A stretch of DNA of 64,000 nucleotides from Lactuca virosa (GCA_928212115.1 CAKMRJ010004445.1:76623976-76687975); one strand, 5' to 3'. Numbered from the stretch's first letter, positions 36,401-48,798 are shown. Program-made: numbers and translations. The notes: a model not told the origin generated them from the sequence alone.

Positions 36401-36840
36401 CTAGCTGTTTAGGCGGGGCCCGTTTGGACTGAATGGGCAGGGCACGATATATTATGGGCAGGGTCCGTATGGTTATGTGGTATTTTAGGGAACTCACTAA
36501 GCTTTGTGCTTAACATTTTTTGTTTTAATGTTTTAGGTACTTCTGGTTCGAAAGGTAAGAGTCTAGCTTGATCGCATTGCATCCCCTTAAGGGTGTGATA
36601 AAAAACTAAAACCGAATAACCGAACTATAACATCCTGAGATTCAAGTATTTCTAAATACATTCCTATAATTTTATCATTTGTCATTTTGGCCCCTGTAAT
36701 AGAAGAAAGTAGCCATGAGGCCCTAGTGGCAATGTTGTAATTTTGGGACAAGAGGAGTATGCTAAACGTACACGAGGGTACGTTGAGTGTACTAAGGCGC
36801 ACCCTAGTACGCTGGGTGTATGTTGGGCATGTTTGAGGGG

Positions 36841-36848
36841 TATTTAAA
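36841..36848 (+). promoter_or_regulatory. TE11 LTR TATA box
   Basis: TATTTAAA follows several GTAC-containing palindromic motifs (36765-36830), the same order as in TE1. Confidence 0.55.
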
Positions 36849-37666
36849 CACCCTTATTGCTCATTTATCCCCACCTTTTCAGCCTCCAAAGCGTTAGAGT
36901 CATCCCTTGCAAAACCCTAGTCCCTCAAGTGTGTGTTTGAGCTAAAAAGTGTGTTTTGGTGTGCTTAAGGGATAAGGAGTAGCATCAAGGAGCATAGAAG
37001 TGGAAGCAAGCTTGTGGATCTCGGGTCATTACCTTCTTAAGGAGCTCCAGAAGGTAAAAAGTATTCATCTTGATGCTTTGGTTTTTTGGATCTCATTTTG
37101 GTAACCCTATGTTGTTCTCCTTGTCTCAAAAGTCCCATTTTTATGCATGTTTGGTTTTAGACGTTTTGTGCTGTCCTTCCAGACCCTAGGAAGGGTCCTA
37201 AGCCATAAAAATGAGGTCCCTTTAGCTAGTTTGGCTCCATGCATCTTGTAGAAGGTCTTAATGGATTAAGACCTTGTGTTAAGGACTTTATGGACGTGAT
37301 GAGTCATAAAGTTGGAAACTTTATGACCCTAGAGTGCCTCTGGACCTCAGATTTGAAGTATTAGCTTAAGTACTGAAGTCATTAAGCACTTAATGAAGAA
37401 ATTAGGGTTGTGAGGTTATGCCCTGTGTAGCTTGGTTTATGCCCCGTGTACCCGGTTAGCTACCCCGATGGTGGTCTTCTGCGAAGCTTCGTGTACATTC
37501 AGCGTACCTCCGAAGTACACCCAGCGTACTCGCATGGGTCAGCCCATGTTGAGTTAACTCGGTTGGATTGACTCGGCTGGGTTAACTCATTGGGTTTATT
37601 GATTTTGACTCAGTTGGATTAGTTGGTTTGACCGTTTGACTTTGACCAGTTGACTTTAAGTTTGAC

Positions 37667-37958
37667 TGATGAAGTGATGAATCGAGAATATATCAGAGAA
37701 ATGATCAAATGAACAAAAAGAGTAAATATAAAGTGACCAGTTGTTCTCAAATGACCAGTTGACTTTCGATTCTTACAGAGAGAAAGTAGACAAGTTGTTC
37801 TCAGACTCTTATCTAAATCTAAGTAAAGTCCCTATTTATAGGAAACGTGAAAGCATACAAAAAATTACAAGGACTAAAAAACTAAGCTTCGATATAAAAT
37901 GCCTTGTAAAATAATATAACAAACATCGACATATTACAACAAAACTTCGACCCTTACA
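37667..37958 (-). repeat. TE12 3' LTR
   Basis: It matches 60609-60892 except for about six substitutions and one replaced block: 33 bases at 37731-37763 stand where the partner has 25 (60673-60697). Confidence 0.95.
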
Positions 37959-37971
37959 ATCTCCCCCTTTG
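37959..37971 (-). promoter_or_regulatory. TE12 polypurine tract
   Basis: The minus strand reads CAAAGGGGGAGAT immediately before the LTR. Confidence 0.88.
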
Positions 37972-37988
37972 TAATAATGTCGGATATC

Positions 37989-40900
37989 TCAACTTGAGAG
38001 AATTTGTGCAGCAAAAAGCATCACCCTTCGAATCTCTGTATACCATGACATAATCTTCTTTAACTCCTTCTTATCCAATTGATTATTCTTTGAACAGTTA
38101 TTCATACGAACAATAAAATTCGTATATTGGGATGTGGTATATCTTTCAACTTCGCTTGCTTGAAATAAGAACCTTTTTGCTTTACCGTTCTTGTCTTTCC
38201 CAGCAAACACCATTCCAGAAGGTTTTAAGCAAATTTCCCCATCAGCAAATTTCTTCAACTCAGGTTGGGTCTTCGAAACTTCCATAGGGACTTTCACTTC
38301 ATTCCCCAATGCTGTAGCTAACTCCACATCAGTCAAAGCCAAACACTCATAGTAATTATCTATGAATATTTTGATGTGAGCAAGACCAAGTCTAAAAACT
38401 TCTGGATCAGTTCCTTGAAGATGCGAAGCATTCTTGTCTTTCAAAAGTAATGCAACTTGTATAAGATCGTACAAGTTCATTAACGGAAAATCAGCAATTG
38501 ATAAATCACAAACTTTACCGTTCGCCCTTACTACATGATAACGAAGATTCTGTAACCTATTTTCGAACAATACATCCTTCATTATGCTGAGCACCTTCTT
38601 GATTGTCACCAAAGACCATATCTCCTCTGGCAATTTTCCAAGAACAGCATGAAACCTAAGTTTCATGTAGGTGTAATCATCATCATTATCAAAGTTCTCT
38701 GCAATCTTGTACTGAGCCATCATGAACATCATTTCACTCACAGGGAAATCAAGTTGGCTCATATCAGTGTTAGTAACAGCATAGCTTTGCTTGGGCTTTT
38801 TCTCGAAAGCATACATATGATTGTCAGCAACTTTTTCTTCAATAGTTTCATAGTTGTAATGCTTGCTTGGATCTCCCTTATTCATTTCAGGTGGATCATT
38901 TGCACGAAGTCTCATAATACTTTGAATCACCCTTTGTTTCTCCATTTCAGCTTCAACTTCGGCTTTCTTCTCTTCTTTCGATTTCTCAACAATAATCGTT
39001 TTCCCTTTGTCTTTATTCCCAAGAATTTCAACAACTTCCTTTAGTTTAGAACTACTTCCCTCTCCAGCAGAAGAATCACTATGCCTTTTGTAATTGGTTT
39101 TGCGATTGGCTTTGAAGTCACCACCGTTGAACTTACTGGCCCAGCTGTTGAAATAATTGGCTTTGCTGTTGGAATTTTTGTTGAGAAATTTTTTCCAACA
39201 ATCTTGACTTTTTCATGCGAAACTCCATCACCAACCATTCCTTCTCCCCTTTGCACCCCTGTGACAACAGGTGGGGCATCTGTTGGTAAAAGACTTGAAA
39301 TTCTTGATAAGGGGGCCAATTGTATATGAAGAACAGCTTCAAACTGAACAAACTTCTGGGACAAAAACTCTGGAGTTATTAATGGAGAGGAACTTGACTT
39401 CGTGATTAAAGACTTCAACTCAGTCAACTGAGTAGTGAGCTCAGTTAAACTGTTCGATTCTTGAGTAAACAACTGAGTAAGTTGAGGGCTCATTGCTTCG
39501 TATAATTTCACAAACTTGGTGACCACATCAGTAATAACATCAACTTGCTGATTAAGAGAAGCATAATCACGTTGCACCACTGCAACTTCTTTGGCCATAT
39601 CTTCTCGAAGCTCTTGAAGTTTGAGATTAACATCCTATCGTACCTTTTTCACATCTTGAACGAACAACACTTGTCGTTCTTTGGCCATACGTTTCAAGTC
39701 TTTCACTTCTCCCTCAAAGTTCGACGATTGAGACTTAACTCGTAATTCATTATTTTTATCATTCTGATCTACCTTCTCCATTATTCGTGACTCAGATTCT
39801 TGAATCAATCCAGAGCATTTGGTAAACATCCTGGCTTCAACATGTTGACATTTACATTCGTATCAGTTACGTGTGTAGTGATGTCTGAAGTTCGAACCTC
39901 CTCAGGAACTAACTTGGTTAACGAAACTTCGGGTTGTATGACTTCAGTCTGCTCAGGAGTTGAAGTTGGTTTGAGAAGATTATATTCAGGAGTTTCAGGA
40001 ACTTGCTCATCTTCGGAAGATTCTTTTTTAAAGAATCAACTTCCTCTTTTTAATCTTCGTACACAGATTTTTTGCCATATCCTTAGCCATTCGTTTCTTG
40101 GAGGACAGAGAAACCGGAGCTTGAACTTCACGATTAACTACCCCTTGCCTTGTCACATGAGGTTTATGAACCATTGTTGTAGTAAAACTGAATGGCTTTC
40201 TTGAGGACTTTCGTGAACCACGAGATTTTTTCTTGATTCGTTTGTAAAATCCAGTTTTCGATGGAAATACTTCTTTTTCTTTCTCATCAACATGAAGCTC
40301 AACAGGCTTCGTCAAAACAATCGAAACTGGCTCCTCTATCGCAGACTGTTTCTTTGGAGACTTCTTTTCTTGAAGATCTTGCACAGGTTTTTCAGGAGTG
40401 GCCATTGAATCCTTCTTCGAACGTCTTGACTTCTTAGAAGGACCAGCATCCTCCTTTGATAACAACTTTCCAGTTTGAATACTCGGATTAATGGACTTAG
40501 AATACTCCATTAATATTGAGTTGGCTGGATCAACACGTTTTAACATTGCATCAGGAATTCTAGCAATGTTTGGAAATTCCTCGGCATTATCTGTAACCTC
40601 CTTTGGAAAGTGATACTTCAAGAACTCAGCTTTTTCTGCATCAGCCGGCACATCAATCGCTTCTTTGTCATAAACATAACGAAGAATTAAACTCCAGTAT
40701 CTTGCACACGAGATGCCTTGAACCACATTTGTGTTCTCCACACTTTTCTGAAACTCCTTCCATAGTTGAGTAGAATAATCCACCGGAATATCATAATAAA
40801 GCCCAGCAACCATGTCATAGACCTCCATTCGACCTTTATCCAAGCCAACACTGCGACCAGTCAAGCAGCGAAAATAAAATACCAAACAGAAAATTCCAAA

Positions 40901-41376
40901 CACTTGGAAGGCCAGATTTCTTGAAATCACTAATCTTGGTGAGTGGGGGTTGATGACCCATCTCATTGAACATGTAAATAATTTGAGCAAAAGAAAGATC
41001 AGTGTAGGGTGGAGTATTGGGAATACCAAGAATTTGACAGAAAAGCTTCTCGGTAAGACGGATTTTCTTGTCATTCACCAAATTGAAGGTGATAACGTCC
41101 ATTGCTTTGCTATATGTTGCAGTAGATCCTGCTAATAAAAGCCAGGATAGTGGAACAACAAAAGAAATGAACATCTTGAGTTCTTCAGGGTACAGAGAAA
41201 CATCTTGAGTTCTTCAGGGTACAGAGAAAAGACAAAATTCTTCAAAGCCACGATCAACATCTTGAGTTCTTCAGGGTACAGAGAAACATCCCCTCGACTT
41301 GATAGTTAGTGCTTTGAATCTTCATTAATGGTTGAGAAACAACTTCTTCAGTAGTGGAATTTGGATCAGCCGTCAT
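37989..41376 (-). pseudogene. Extra ORF region of TE12 in the env position, broken
   Basis: This lies between pol and the 3' LTR, on the same strand as pol. The start is taken at the ATG 41376-41374 (MTADPNSTTEE). Three frames make it up. First, 41174-40028 carries a globular region with LTEKLFCQILGIPNTPPYTD, LTGRSVGLDKGRMEVYDMVA and ISCARYWSLILRYVYDKE, then a lysine-rich tail. Second, 39829-39041 has coiled-coil character. Third, 38945-37989 has LRFHAVLGKLPEEIW and NLYDLIQVALLLKDK. The first region resembles proteins called putative plant transposon protein in plant genomes (from memory). Sireviruses may carry an env-like ORF here, but I see no clear signal peptide or fusion motif; a hydrophobic stretch FISFVVPLSWLLLAG is near 41170. 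Function unknown. Confidence 0.75.
41165..41300 (-). repeat. Repeated ~30-bp unit in the extra ORF
   Basis: ATCTTGAGTTCTTCAGGGTA occurs three times, two in tandem and one after a 40-bp gap. In the ORF this repeats a LYPEELKM-type peptide and puts the start region out of frame with the body. Confidence 0.85.
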
Positions 41377-42782
41377 TGATTAGGGTTTTGAACCTTTGAA
41401 GAACAAGTAAAGATTTCTGAGACAAATTGGGGATTTTTCTTTTGAAAGCGTAAACTGATAAAGAACCCTTAAATCCCCTTTTATATGTAACCCTGAAATT
41501 TAAATTTGAAGCGGGAGCAGCATTAAATGAGATCCGACGTGGCACCTTGAGAATCGCACCACTATTCCGATAAAGTAGCCACGCGTAAAAAAGTACCCAT
41601 CACATCTCCTTGAAACCCGGAAAGAAGACAGAACGTCATGTCAACCATTCGTCGGCCATACCTCATCGAGAAAGTAACCGTCACAAACCTTCAGCATGGA
41701 ATAAGGCTCTTTCATCTTTGGGATTAAAGACAAAGTCATTTTCCAGACTTTTGAAATCATCAGCCTGAGTTGGTAATACTCAGAACCTCAAGGATTTCGT
41801 GAGAGGAGTGTGCCAAAGAAATAACATAAGAAGCAAACTAACGAAAAATTTGGAGTCTGTGATGTCGAAAAATAAAATTTCGACACAAAAGCAGTTAAAC
41901 CTCAGGCAAAGATTGCTTCGTTAATTATCAAGGGAGATAATGAACAGCTTGTGTATGTTCCCGTGAATTACAATCGATTACTTGTAGAAAAGTAACAAAG
42001 GGCTTCTTTTTCAAGGCTTCGTGGGTGGCTAAAAAATTTCGTTACATATCAGCCTAAACATAAGGTGAGTAAGTGTAACATAAATTTACCTGTATGACTA
42101 GTGTAGTCAGGGGCAAGTATGCTTTGGAAAAATATATGAAGTGACAATGTATTGCAAATGAAACTCACTCGGAAATCATATTCAAGAAAAAAATTGTTAT
42201 CTGGATCCTGTTGGGTAACAAATATCGTGGGTTTCGACTATTTGATCAAGATCACTCAAAAGAATTGAATATGATTTGGAGTTTCGAAAGTTGTGTATAG
42301 AAACAAATGTTTCATTAAATCTGGAACAAATTTCCCGTCAATCCCTTAAAAGTTTAGAAAATTGAGTTTCACTTTCATCACGGTCTCATGATTCAAGATC
42401 ATAAACACATAATTTTGATATGCCTAAGTCATGATTGGTTTGATCAATGACCTCTTGGACATACGTTATTGTGTGTGAAATGTGTTAGAAATTTTGTGAT
42501 GAAAAAGGTTGTTGTACGAAATCAATTGTACCTCTGTTATGCTTTGACCAAACAGAAAACTCTTAACTCATTTGAGAAGAGTTAGGTAGCTCAGGAGACT
42601 AATGTGAATGCAGGCCTGATTGGAAAGAAATTTTCGTAATGAAAAATTTCATTAAGGCTTTCGAAAATCATACACTGAGTCAATGAAGGCTTGGGTCGAC
42701 GTGCAGCAACATGCTTCTAGGGACATTCTAACTAGTACAAATTTGTCGAAATTTTTACCTTCCCCTAGTAATGCAAGCATGA
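41377..42782 (-). other. TE12 spacer between pol and extra ORF
   Basis: No supported gene. It continues on the other side of TE13 (45047-45507), where the sequence is rich in CGAAAATTTTT-like repeats. Confidence 0.6.
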
Positions 42783-42842
42783 TGTAGCACCTGGTTCCTG
42801 GTATGTATTTTATTTAAGTAATTTTTGCATTTTTGGCCTGGG

Positions 42843-42940
42843 ACTCGGCGAGTTGAAGGCCCAACTCGCCGAGTAGAAGCGGGATGAGACGCGGGATTTA
42901 AGTATGGGACTCGTCGAGTCGGGTCCTGGACTCGACGAGT
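42843..42940. repeat. Two inverted pairs of an 11-bp palindrome (TE13)
   Basis: ACTCGGCGAGT (42843-42853) pairs with ACTCGCCGAGT (42864-42874), and ACTCGTCGAGT (42909-42919) pairs with ACTCGACGAGT (42930-42940). The central base changes so that each pair is an exact inverted repeat. The first pair extends to a 13-bp stem with a 6-base loop. Confidence 0.95.
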
Positions 42941-42981
42941 AGGCTCTGTCTGGACGAAACCCTAATCTGAGGGTTTGCACC

Positions 42982-42991
42982 CTATTTAAAC
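42982..42991 (+). promoter_or_regulatory. TE13 LTR TATA box
   Basis: CTATTTAAAC lies about 40 bp downstream of the last palindrome of the promoter group. Confidence 0.6.
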
Positions 42992-44329
42992 AACCCTTAT
43001 ACAGCCTCCATCGCCCCTTTATGCTCCCAGAAACCCTCCATAACAAACCCTAAGCGTTTTGGTGCAAGATCTAAGGCTTTTGAGTGACTTTGTGGGTTTT
43101 GACCACAAGGAAGAAGGAAGAGCATATAAGGATCAAGAGGAGACTGAAGGATTCGAGTTCGATGCATCATTTGCAGTTCTTGTAAGGTATAAAGTCGATA
43201 TCTTGCTTGTTCATTTGCTAGTTCCCTTTTTGGGGAGATTTAGGGATTTTATAAGCCATTCTTGGTAACCAACCATGATTGCAAGCATGGTTGGGGGTCA
43301 AAACTTCGGATCTAGGACTTGGGAAGAGTCATAAGGCAGATTGGGGTTGCTTTTGCACTCAAGGAAGGTCCCATGCAACATAAGAGCCATTTTAGGGCCT
43401 TTTAGGCTCAAAAGTCCCATGCATGCACGTAAAGTTCGTGAATTTATGTGCTACATCGAGCCTAGGGGCTTGTATCTATCATTTGGACAAAAGTTGTACA
43501 TCAGAAATCGAGAAAATAGGACTTGAACGTTATCGACTCGGCGAGTCCGTTCTTGGGACTCGACGAGTCCAAGGCAGAAAGTCCCCATATCTGTTGAGGG
43601 TCAAAAGAGCACAGTTGGGTGTTAGAAGGGTTGTAGAAGGTCCAAAGGAGTGACCCAACGTACTGGACTTAGCCTTCAACCTGGAGTTCATGGGACTCGG
43701 CGAGTCCATGAACAGACTCGGCGAGTCCAAGGCAATCTCCCAACTTTTCAAGATGAACTCGACGAGTTGTTCATACAACTCGGCGAGTCGAGGACAGGAC
43801 GTGTTCATAGGATGAAGATGGACTCGACGAGTTGTTCATACAAGTCGGCGACTCGGATGAAGGTTCATCAGGGGTTGTGTTAGAAGGAGAACTCGTCGAG
43901 TCGTCGCTAAACTCGACGAGTAGAGTCGTGGATGAGGACAGTTCAAGAGATAGGGACTCGACGAGTTGGCGGCCCAACTCGGCGAGTCGGGTCAACTGGA
44001 AGTTGACTTTGACTTTGACTTGGACTTGGTTAGGGCTAAAATGGTCATTTTACCCTAAGAATAGATATCAGACTCTGATTAAGTGTTTGGTGGGGATTAT
44101 AGCTAGAGGATTTCCGGAGCAGCAGCAGACAGAGATTTCCCGCACAGATTATCAACAGCTACTTGTTCGAGGTGAGTTACCTTCCAGTAGCGGTGGGTCT
44201 ACGGTCACAATGCCGGCCCACTAGTAGGAGTTGTATGTTGGATGATTGTCTTTGTGATATTCATCTAGGTTGCTACTACCTGATATGTTATATGCTGGCA
44301 TGATATGTTATATGTGATAGTAGTAGAGT

Positions 44330-44710
44330 TCGGTTGTTAGGACCGAAGGGTAGGTCAGACACCCCAGATATGTCTGACAGTATGTGATGATATGTTTATA
44401 TGCTGGCATGATATGTTATATGTGATAGTGGTAGCAGGGAGGGAATAGTCCCAAGTTCGGTTGTTAGGACCGAAGGGTAGGTCGGATACCCCAGAAACGT
44501 CTGACAGTATGTTTACGTTATGATATATGTGATAGTAGCAGTAGGGGGTGGAATAGTCCCCGATATTCGGTTGATAGGACCGAAGGGTAGGTCAGCACCC
44601 CAGAATGGCTTGACATGGGTAGGTCAACACCCCAGAATGGCTTGACACGGGTAGGTCGGCACCCCAGAATGGCCGTACTGGGTAGGTCGGGCACCCCAGA
44701 ATTGCCCGGC
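44330..44710 (+). repeat. Minisatellite in TE13 LTR
   Basis: Units contain TTCGGTTG(T/A)TAGGACCGAA, GGGTAGGTC and a CCCCAGA block, with shorter units at the 3' end. TE1 has related units in the same place. Confidence 0.85.
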
Positions 44711-45507
44711 AGTATGAATGCTATATGTCTGTATGGTATGTGGTATGGTGGGGGAACTCACTAAGCTTTGTGCTTATAGTTTTAGTTTTGGTTTCAGGTA
44801 CCTCTTCGTCTAAGGGGAAGGAGCCGGCAGTGTAGCAGCGCATCACACACACACACACACATATGATTTCCACATGGAGTTTTCTAGGATTGTACCCTGA
44901 TTGATTTTTACTTTGACATTATGATTTCAGACACATTGTTATAGTTTTGTTTGCAAACGTTATGGCATGGGAAATGTTTTGGTAAACTATGTTGAGAATT
45001 ACTAAATTTAAAAAAAAAAATTGGGCTTGGAAATTGGGATGTTACACATGACCCTTGAAAAACTTTCGTGAAATCTGCACTAAGAAAGAAAAGACAAACT
45101 GCAAAATAACAAAAATCTTTTTGGTATTTTATGTTTTTGAAACGAAAGAAAATATTTTTGTGTTTTTAAGTTTTTCGAAAATTAAAACAAATAACAAAAG
45201 AAAATCTTTTTGGAAATTTTGATTTTTCGAAAAGAATACAAACAAACGAAAATATTTTTGATTTTTCCAAATTTTCAAAATTAACGAAAATTTTTAAAAA
45301 AAAATACCAAACTAACGAAACTATCAAAATTTAATGAAAATTTAAAAAAGCATAACCAAACTAACGAAACTTGCCTTTCCCAAATGTCGAAAACGAAGCG
45401 TCTCGAAGCACTGAACGTGAACAGTAACCTATGAATGGTTAATACTGTCAGGCTCTGAATGAAACAGTTTAGCATCTGAATCGACACTTTTGCACAAAAC
45501 TTCATTG

Positions 45508-48500
45508 TTATTCTTTCGAATTTATTCTTGGAATAGAATTTGCTTCAATCATCCCCAATCCTGTCAAAATTCGAACAAATAATTTTTCGTCCAAAGCTTT
45601 TGTAAAAATATCAGCAAGCTGATCAGTTGTTTTTACAAAATGAACTTCAATGTTGCCATCTTCCACATGATCTTTAATAAAATGATAATGAAGTGCAATA
45701 TGTTTGGTTTTCGAATGTTGTACTGGATTATCACAAATACGTATAGCACTTTGTGAATCACAATACAATGGAATCTTTTTCATATTAATTGCAGTGTCTC
45801 GCAATTGACTCTGGATCCAAATGATTTGCGAAGTGCAAGCAGCAGCTGCAACATATTCAGCTTCAACAGTAGAAATCGAAACACACATTTGCTTTTTCGA
45901 CTGCGAACTGACTAACTTTCCATCCAAGAATTGACATCCACCACTTGTACTCTTTCGATGCAGTGTACATCCTCCCAGATCTGCATCTGAGAACACCTGA
46001 ATAAAAAATCCTGATTTTGCAGGATACCATAATCCTAACGAAGTTGTTCCCTTGAGATAAAGAAAAATGGTTTTCACTGCAGTCATGTCTGGTTCTCTTG
46101 GATTTGATTGATACCTAGCACACTTACATACAGAAAACATGATATCAGGTCTACTTGCAGTAAGATAAAGCAATGAACCTATCATGCTCCTGTATAAAGT
46201 AAGATCAACCGCAAGTGTTTCTAACGAAGGATTTAGCCTCGTTCCAACCGCCATTGGTAGTCTTAACTTCGTGCTATTTGTCATTCCAAACTTTTCGAGC
46301 AAATTCTTTGTATATTTTTCTTGATTGATGAAAATTCCTTCTCTGCTTTGATGAATGTTTAAACCCAAGAAATTATTGATTTTACCCATCATGCTTATTT
46401 CGAATTGGCTTTTCATCAAAATTTCGAATTCACTAGACAAAGCAGGGTCAGTCGAGCCAAAAATAATATCATCGACATAAATTTGAACAAGCATTAGATG
46501 ATTCCCAACTTTCTTTCGGAATAATGTGGGATCAACTGATCCTTGTTTAAATTTTGATTGTTTTAAGAAACTGGTAAGAGTTGCATACCATGCTCTTGGT
46601 GCTTGGTTTAACCCATATACTGCTTTATCTAGAATATACACATAATTAGGATATTCTTTCTTCACGAAACCTGGGGGTTGTTCCACATACACAGTTTATT
46701 CCAGCTCTCCATTCAAAAACGCACACTTCACATCCATTTGATAGACATCAAAGTCTTTGTGAGCTGCATAAGCCGAGAATATTCGAACAGCCTCGAGTCT
46801 TGCGACATGGGCAAAAGTTTCTTCATAATCTATACCTTCTTGTTGCGAATATCATTTAACAACTAATCGTGCTTTATTTCGAATGATATTTCCATCCTTG
46901 TCGGTTTTATTTTTGAAAATCCATTTTAATCCGACAATCGAAACATTTTCAGGTTTAGGAATTAACCTCCAAACCTTGTTTCTCTCGAACTTAGCCAGTT
47001 CAGATTGCATTGCAACAACCCAATCAGAGTGTTCCATTGCAACCTTAACAGTCTTTGGTTCATTTTTCGAGATGAAAACATTAAACATGCAAAATTCTTG
47101 TCGAGCATTCAGTACCTCATTATTTGCACGAATTTGAGCTCTTGTCAAAACTCCATCTTGTGGATTTCCAATGACTTGCTCTTTTGGATGATTGCTTGTC
47201 AACTTTTCCAATGGTGGATATGCTGGATCAAAGTATAAAGGTGCATCTTCGTACATCTCTCCATTTTCGGATCCTGCAACAGAAATATTACCATTTAGGT
47301 CATGAAATTCGTCATTTTGATCAAGATTTATGGTTTCTGTATTATCATGCTCCCCCTGAACATAATTATCATTTTGATGCTCCCCCTCGAAACCATCATT
47401 CATACTGCTCTTCTCCCCCTCGAAAGGATGCCCCCCCTCAACAGTTGAAGGTATATTCAAGTGCTCCCCCTCCACTTGAGAATCTAGCAAACTTTCGCCA
47501 TTAGCAGTCGCATCTGATGTGATTTCCGAATTATCAGTATGTTTCGAAGATTCAGGAGTTTGATTATTAGTAGCATGTACTTCAGCATCAACAACCCTTT
47601 CTGGAACACCAAAATTGAAATCATAATCAAAGTCAGATGAATTAGATTCTTCAGTTTCATTAGTTGATTCATTAAGAATTGGTTTTTGTTCAAATTGTTT
47701 TTCAACTTGTTTCATGAAGTAATCATCACAAGTTAGATTAAATGTTTCTTCTACTTTACGAGTTCGTTTATTTAACACTCTGTATGCAACCGAATTTGTC
47801 GAATATCCCAAAAATATTTCTTCATCATCCTTAGCTTGAAATTTCGAAAGATTATCTTTGAGATTCATTATAAAACACCTACAACCAAAAACATGAAAGA
47901 ATTTGACATTAGGTTTTCGGTTATTGATGATTTCATACGGAGTTATATTGAAACGACGATGAATGAAAGATCGATTCTGAGTGAAATATGCTGTCGAAAA
48001 TGCTTCTGCCCATAGATATTGAGGAAGATTCGCATATGTCAACATAGTTGTTGCTGCTTCGCAAAGTGACCTATTCCTCCTTTCAACTACACCATTTTGT
48101 TGAGGTGTATATGGTGAGGAGAAATTATGCGAAATTCCTTTGTCAGTTAAGAAAGAATCTAACACATTGTTTTTAAACTCTGACCCATTATCACTTTTGA
48201 TTTTTCGAACTTTCTTCTTTAGACTCAACTCAATTTTCTTGATAAATTCGATCATTGTTTGAGCGACTTCAGATTTTAACCCGAGAAATACACCCAAGTG
48301 AATCGTGAAAAATCATCAACTATAACCAAAATGTACCGTTTCTTGTTGAGAGTTTCAACAGTTGATGGTCCACAAAGGTCAATATGAAGAAGTTCCAATG
48401 GTTCAACAATTTTCGAATCTATGACAATTGGATGTCCTTTGCGATGCTGTTTTCCTTGTTCACAAGCTGCACACAAAGTATCATTGTCAAACTTTAGTAC

Positions 48501-48798
48501 ACATAAACCTCGAACAAGATCATCAATCACCAACTTATTCAAATTTCGAAAATTTAAATGTGATAAACGTCGATGCCATAGCCAGCTGACATCAGATGTA
48601 GCTTTCGAAAGTAAACACACTAAGGGTTTGCCGATGATTGGTTTGATATGAAGACTAAACATGTCACCATGTCGTTTGGATTTGAGCAAAACTTCGTTAG
48701 TTTCAACATTCGAAATGATGTTGCCTGCTTCGTTAAACACCACTTGATTGCCAGTGCCCACAACAAGTTGTGAAACACTTATCAAGTTATGTTGAAGA
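45508..48798 (-). pseudogene. pol: Copia pol: integrase, reverse transcriptase, RNase H (TE12)
   Basis: From high to low coordinates, the GAG-preintegrase region (LWHRRLSHLNFRNLNKLV, with CAACEQGKQHRKGH) and the integrase core (HIDLCGPS, IKSDNGSEFKN, PQQNGVVERRNR) come first. A long acidic linker (about 47800-47200) follows, then reverse transcriptase with WIFKNKTDKDGN, YVDDIIFGS as catalytic motif and LGLNI, and RNase H with DADLGGC, STVEAEYVAAAA and HFVKTTDQLADIFTKAL. Defects are a one-base frameshift near 48285 and in-frame stops near 46852 and 46693. Otherwise the gene is well preserved. Its upstream end is cut by TE14 at the GAAGA target. Confidence 0.93.
47350..47472 (-). repeat. Five polypurine-tract-like motifs inside pol
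   Basis: The minus strand carries AGGGGGAG or a close variant five times (47350-47357, 47380-47388, 47413-47420, 47430-47438, 47464-47472). They fall in the integrase-RT linker and encode repeated EGE/GGH residues. Confidence 0.85.

Larger units (their letters stand above)
24414..36625 (+). mobile_element. TE7, gypsy-type LTR broken by TE8, TE9 and TE10
   Basis: The LTR pieces are 24414-24808, 33312-34052 and 36406-36625, after removal of the insertions and their duplicated target bases. It begins TATAACATCC, a one-base variant of the TGTAACATCC start. It has a TATA box at 24622-24631 and reiterated CCACGACGTGG-like palindromes on both sides (24480-24580 and 33698-33845). A tail with GAACTCACTAAGCTTTGTGC and TTTTAG/GTAC (about 36489-36540) is as in other gypsy LTRs here. 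The last ~170 bp are missing at the junction with TE11, so TE11 may itself have inserted into TE7. Confidence 0.75.
42783..45046 (+). mobile_element. TE13, solo gypsy-type LTR
   Basis: It begins TGTAGCACC and ends GGGATGTTACA, with perfect CATGA duplications (42778-42782 and 45047-45051). It contains four ACTCGNCGAGT palindromes before the TATA box and about eleven more downstream (43534-43990), a donor-like GAG/GTGAGTTAC (44169-44180), a minisatellite with GGTAGGTC and CCCCAGA (44330-44710) and a TTTCAG/GTACC acceptor-like site (44797). Short ORFs inside are chance. Confidence 0.95.

Noticed and set aside
39041..39044. Plus-strand ORFs antisense to the TE12 extra ORF (38649-39044, 39081-39329, 39800-40204)
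   Set aside because: Shadows of the minus-strand coding region; no features of their own.
43059..44224. Overlapping ORFs on both strands in 42810-44224
   Set aside because: They fall in the TE13 solo LTR and reflect ACTCGNCGAGT repeats. No start context or protein family.
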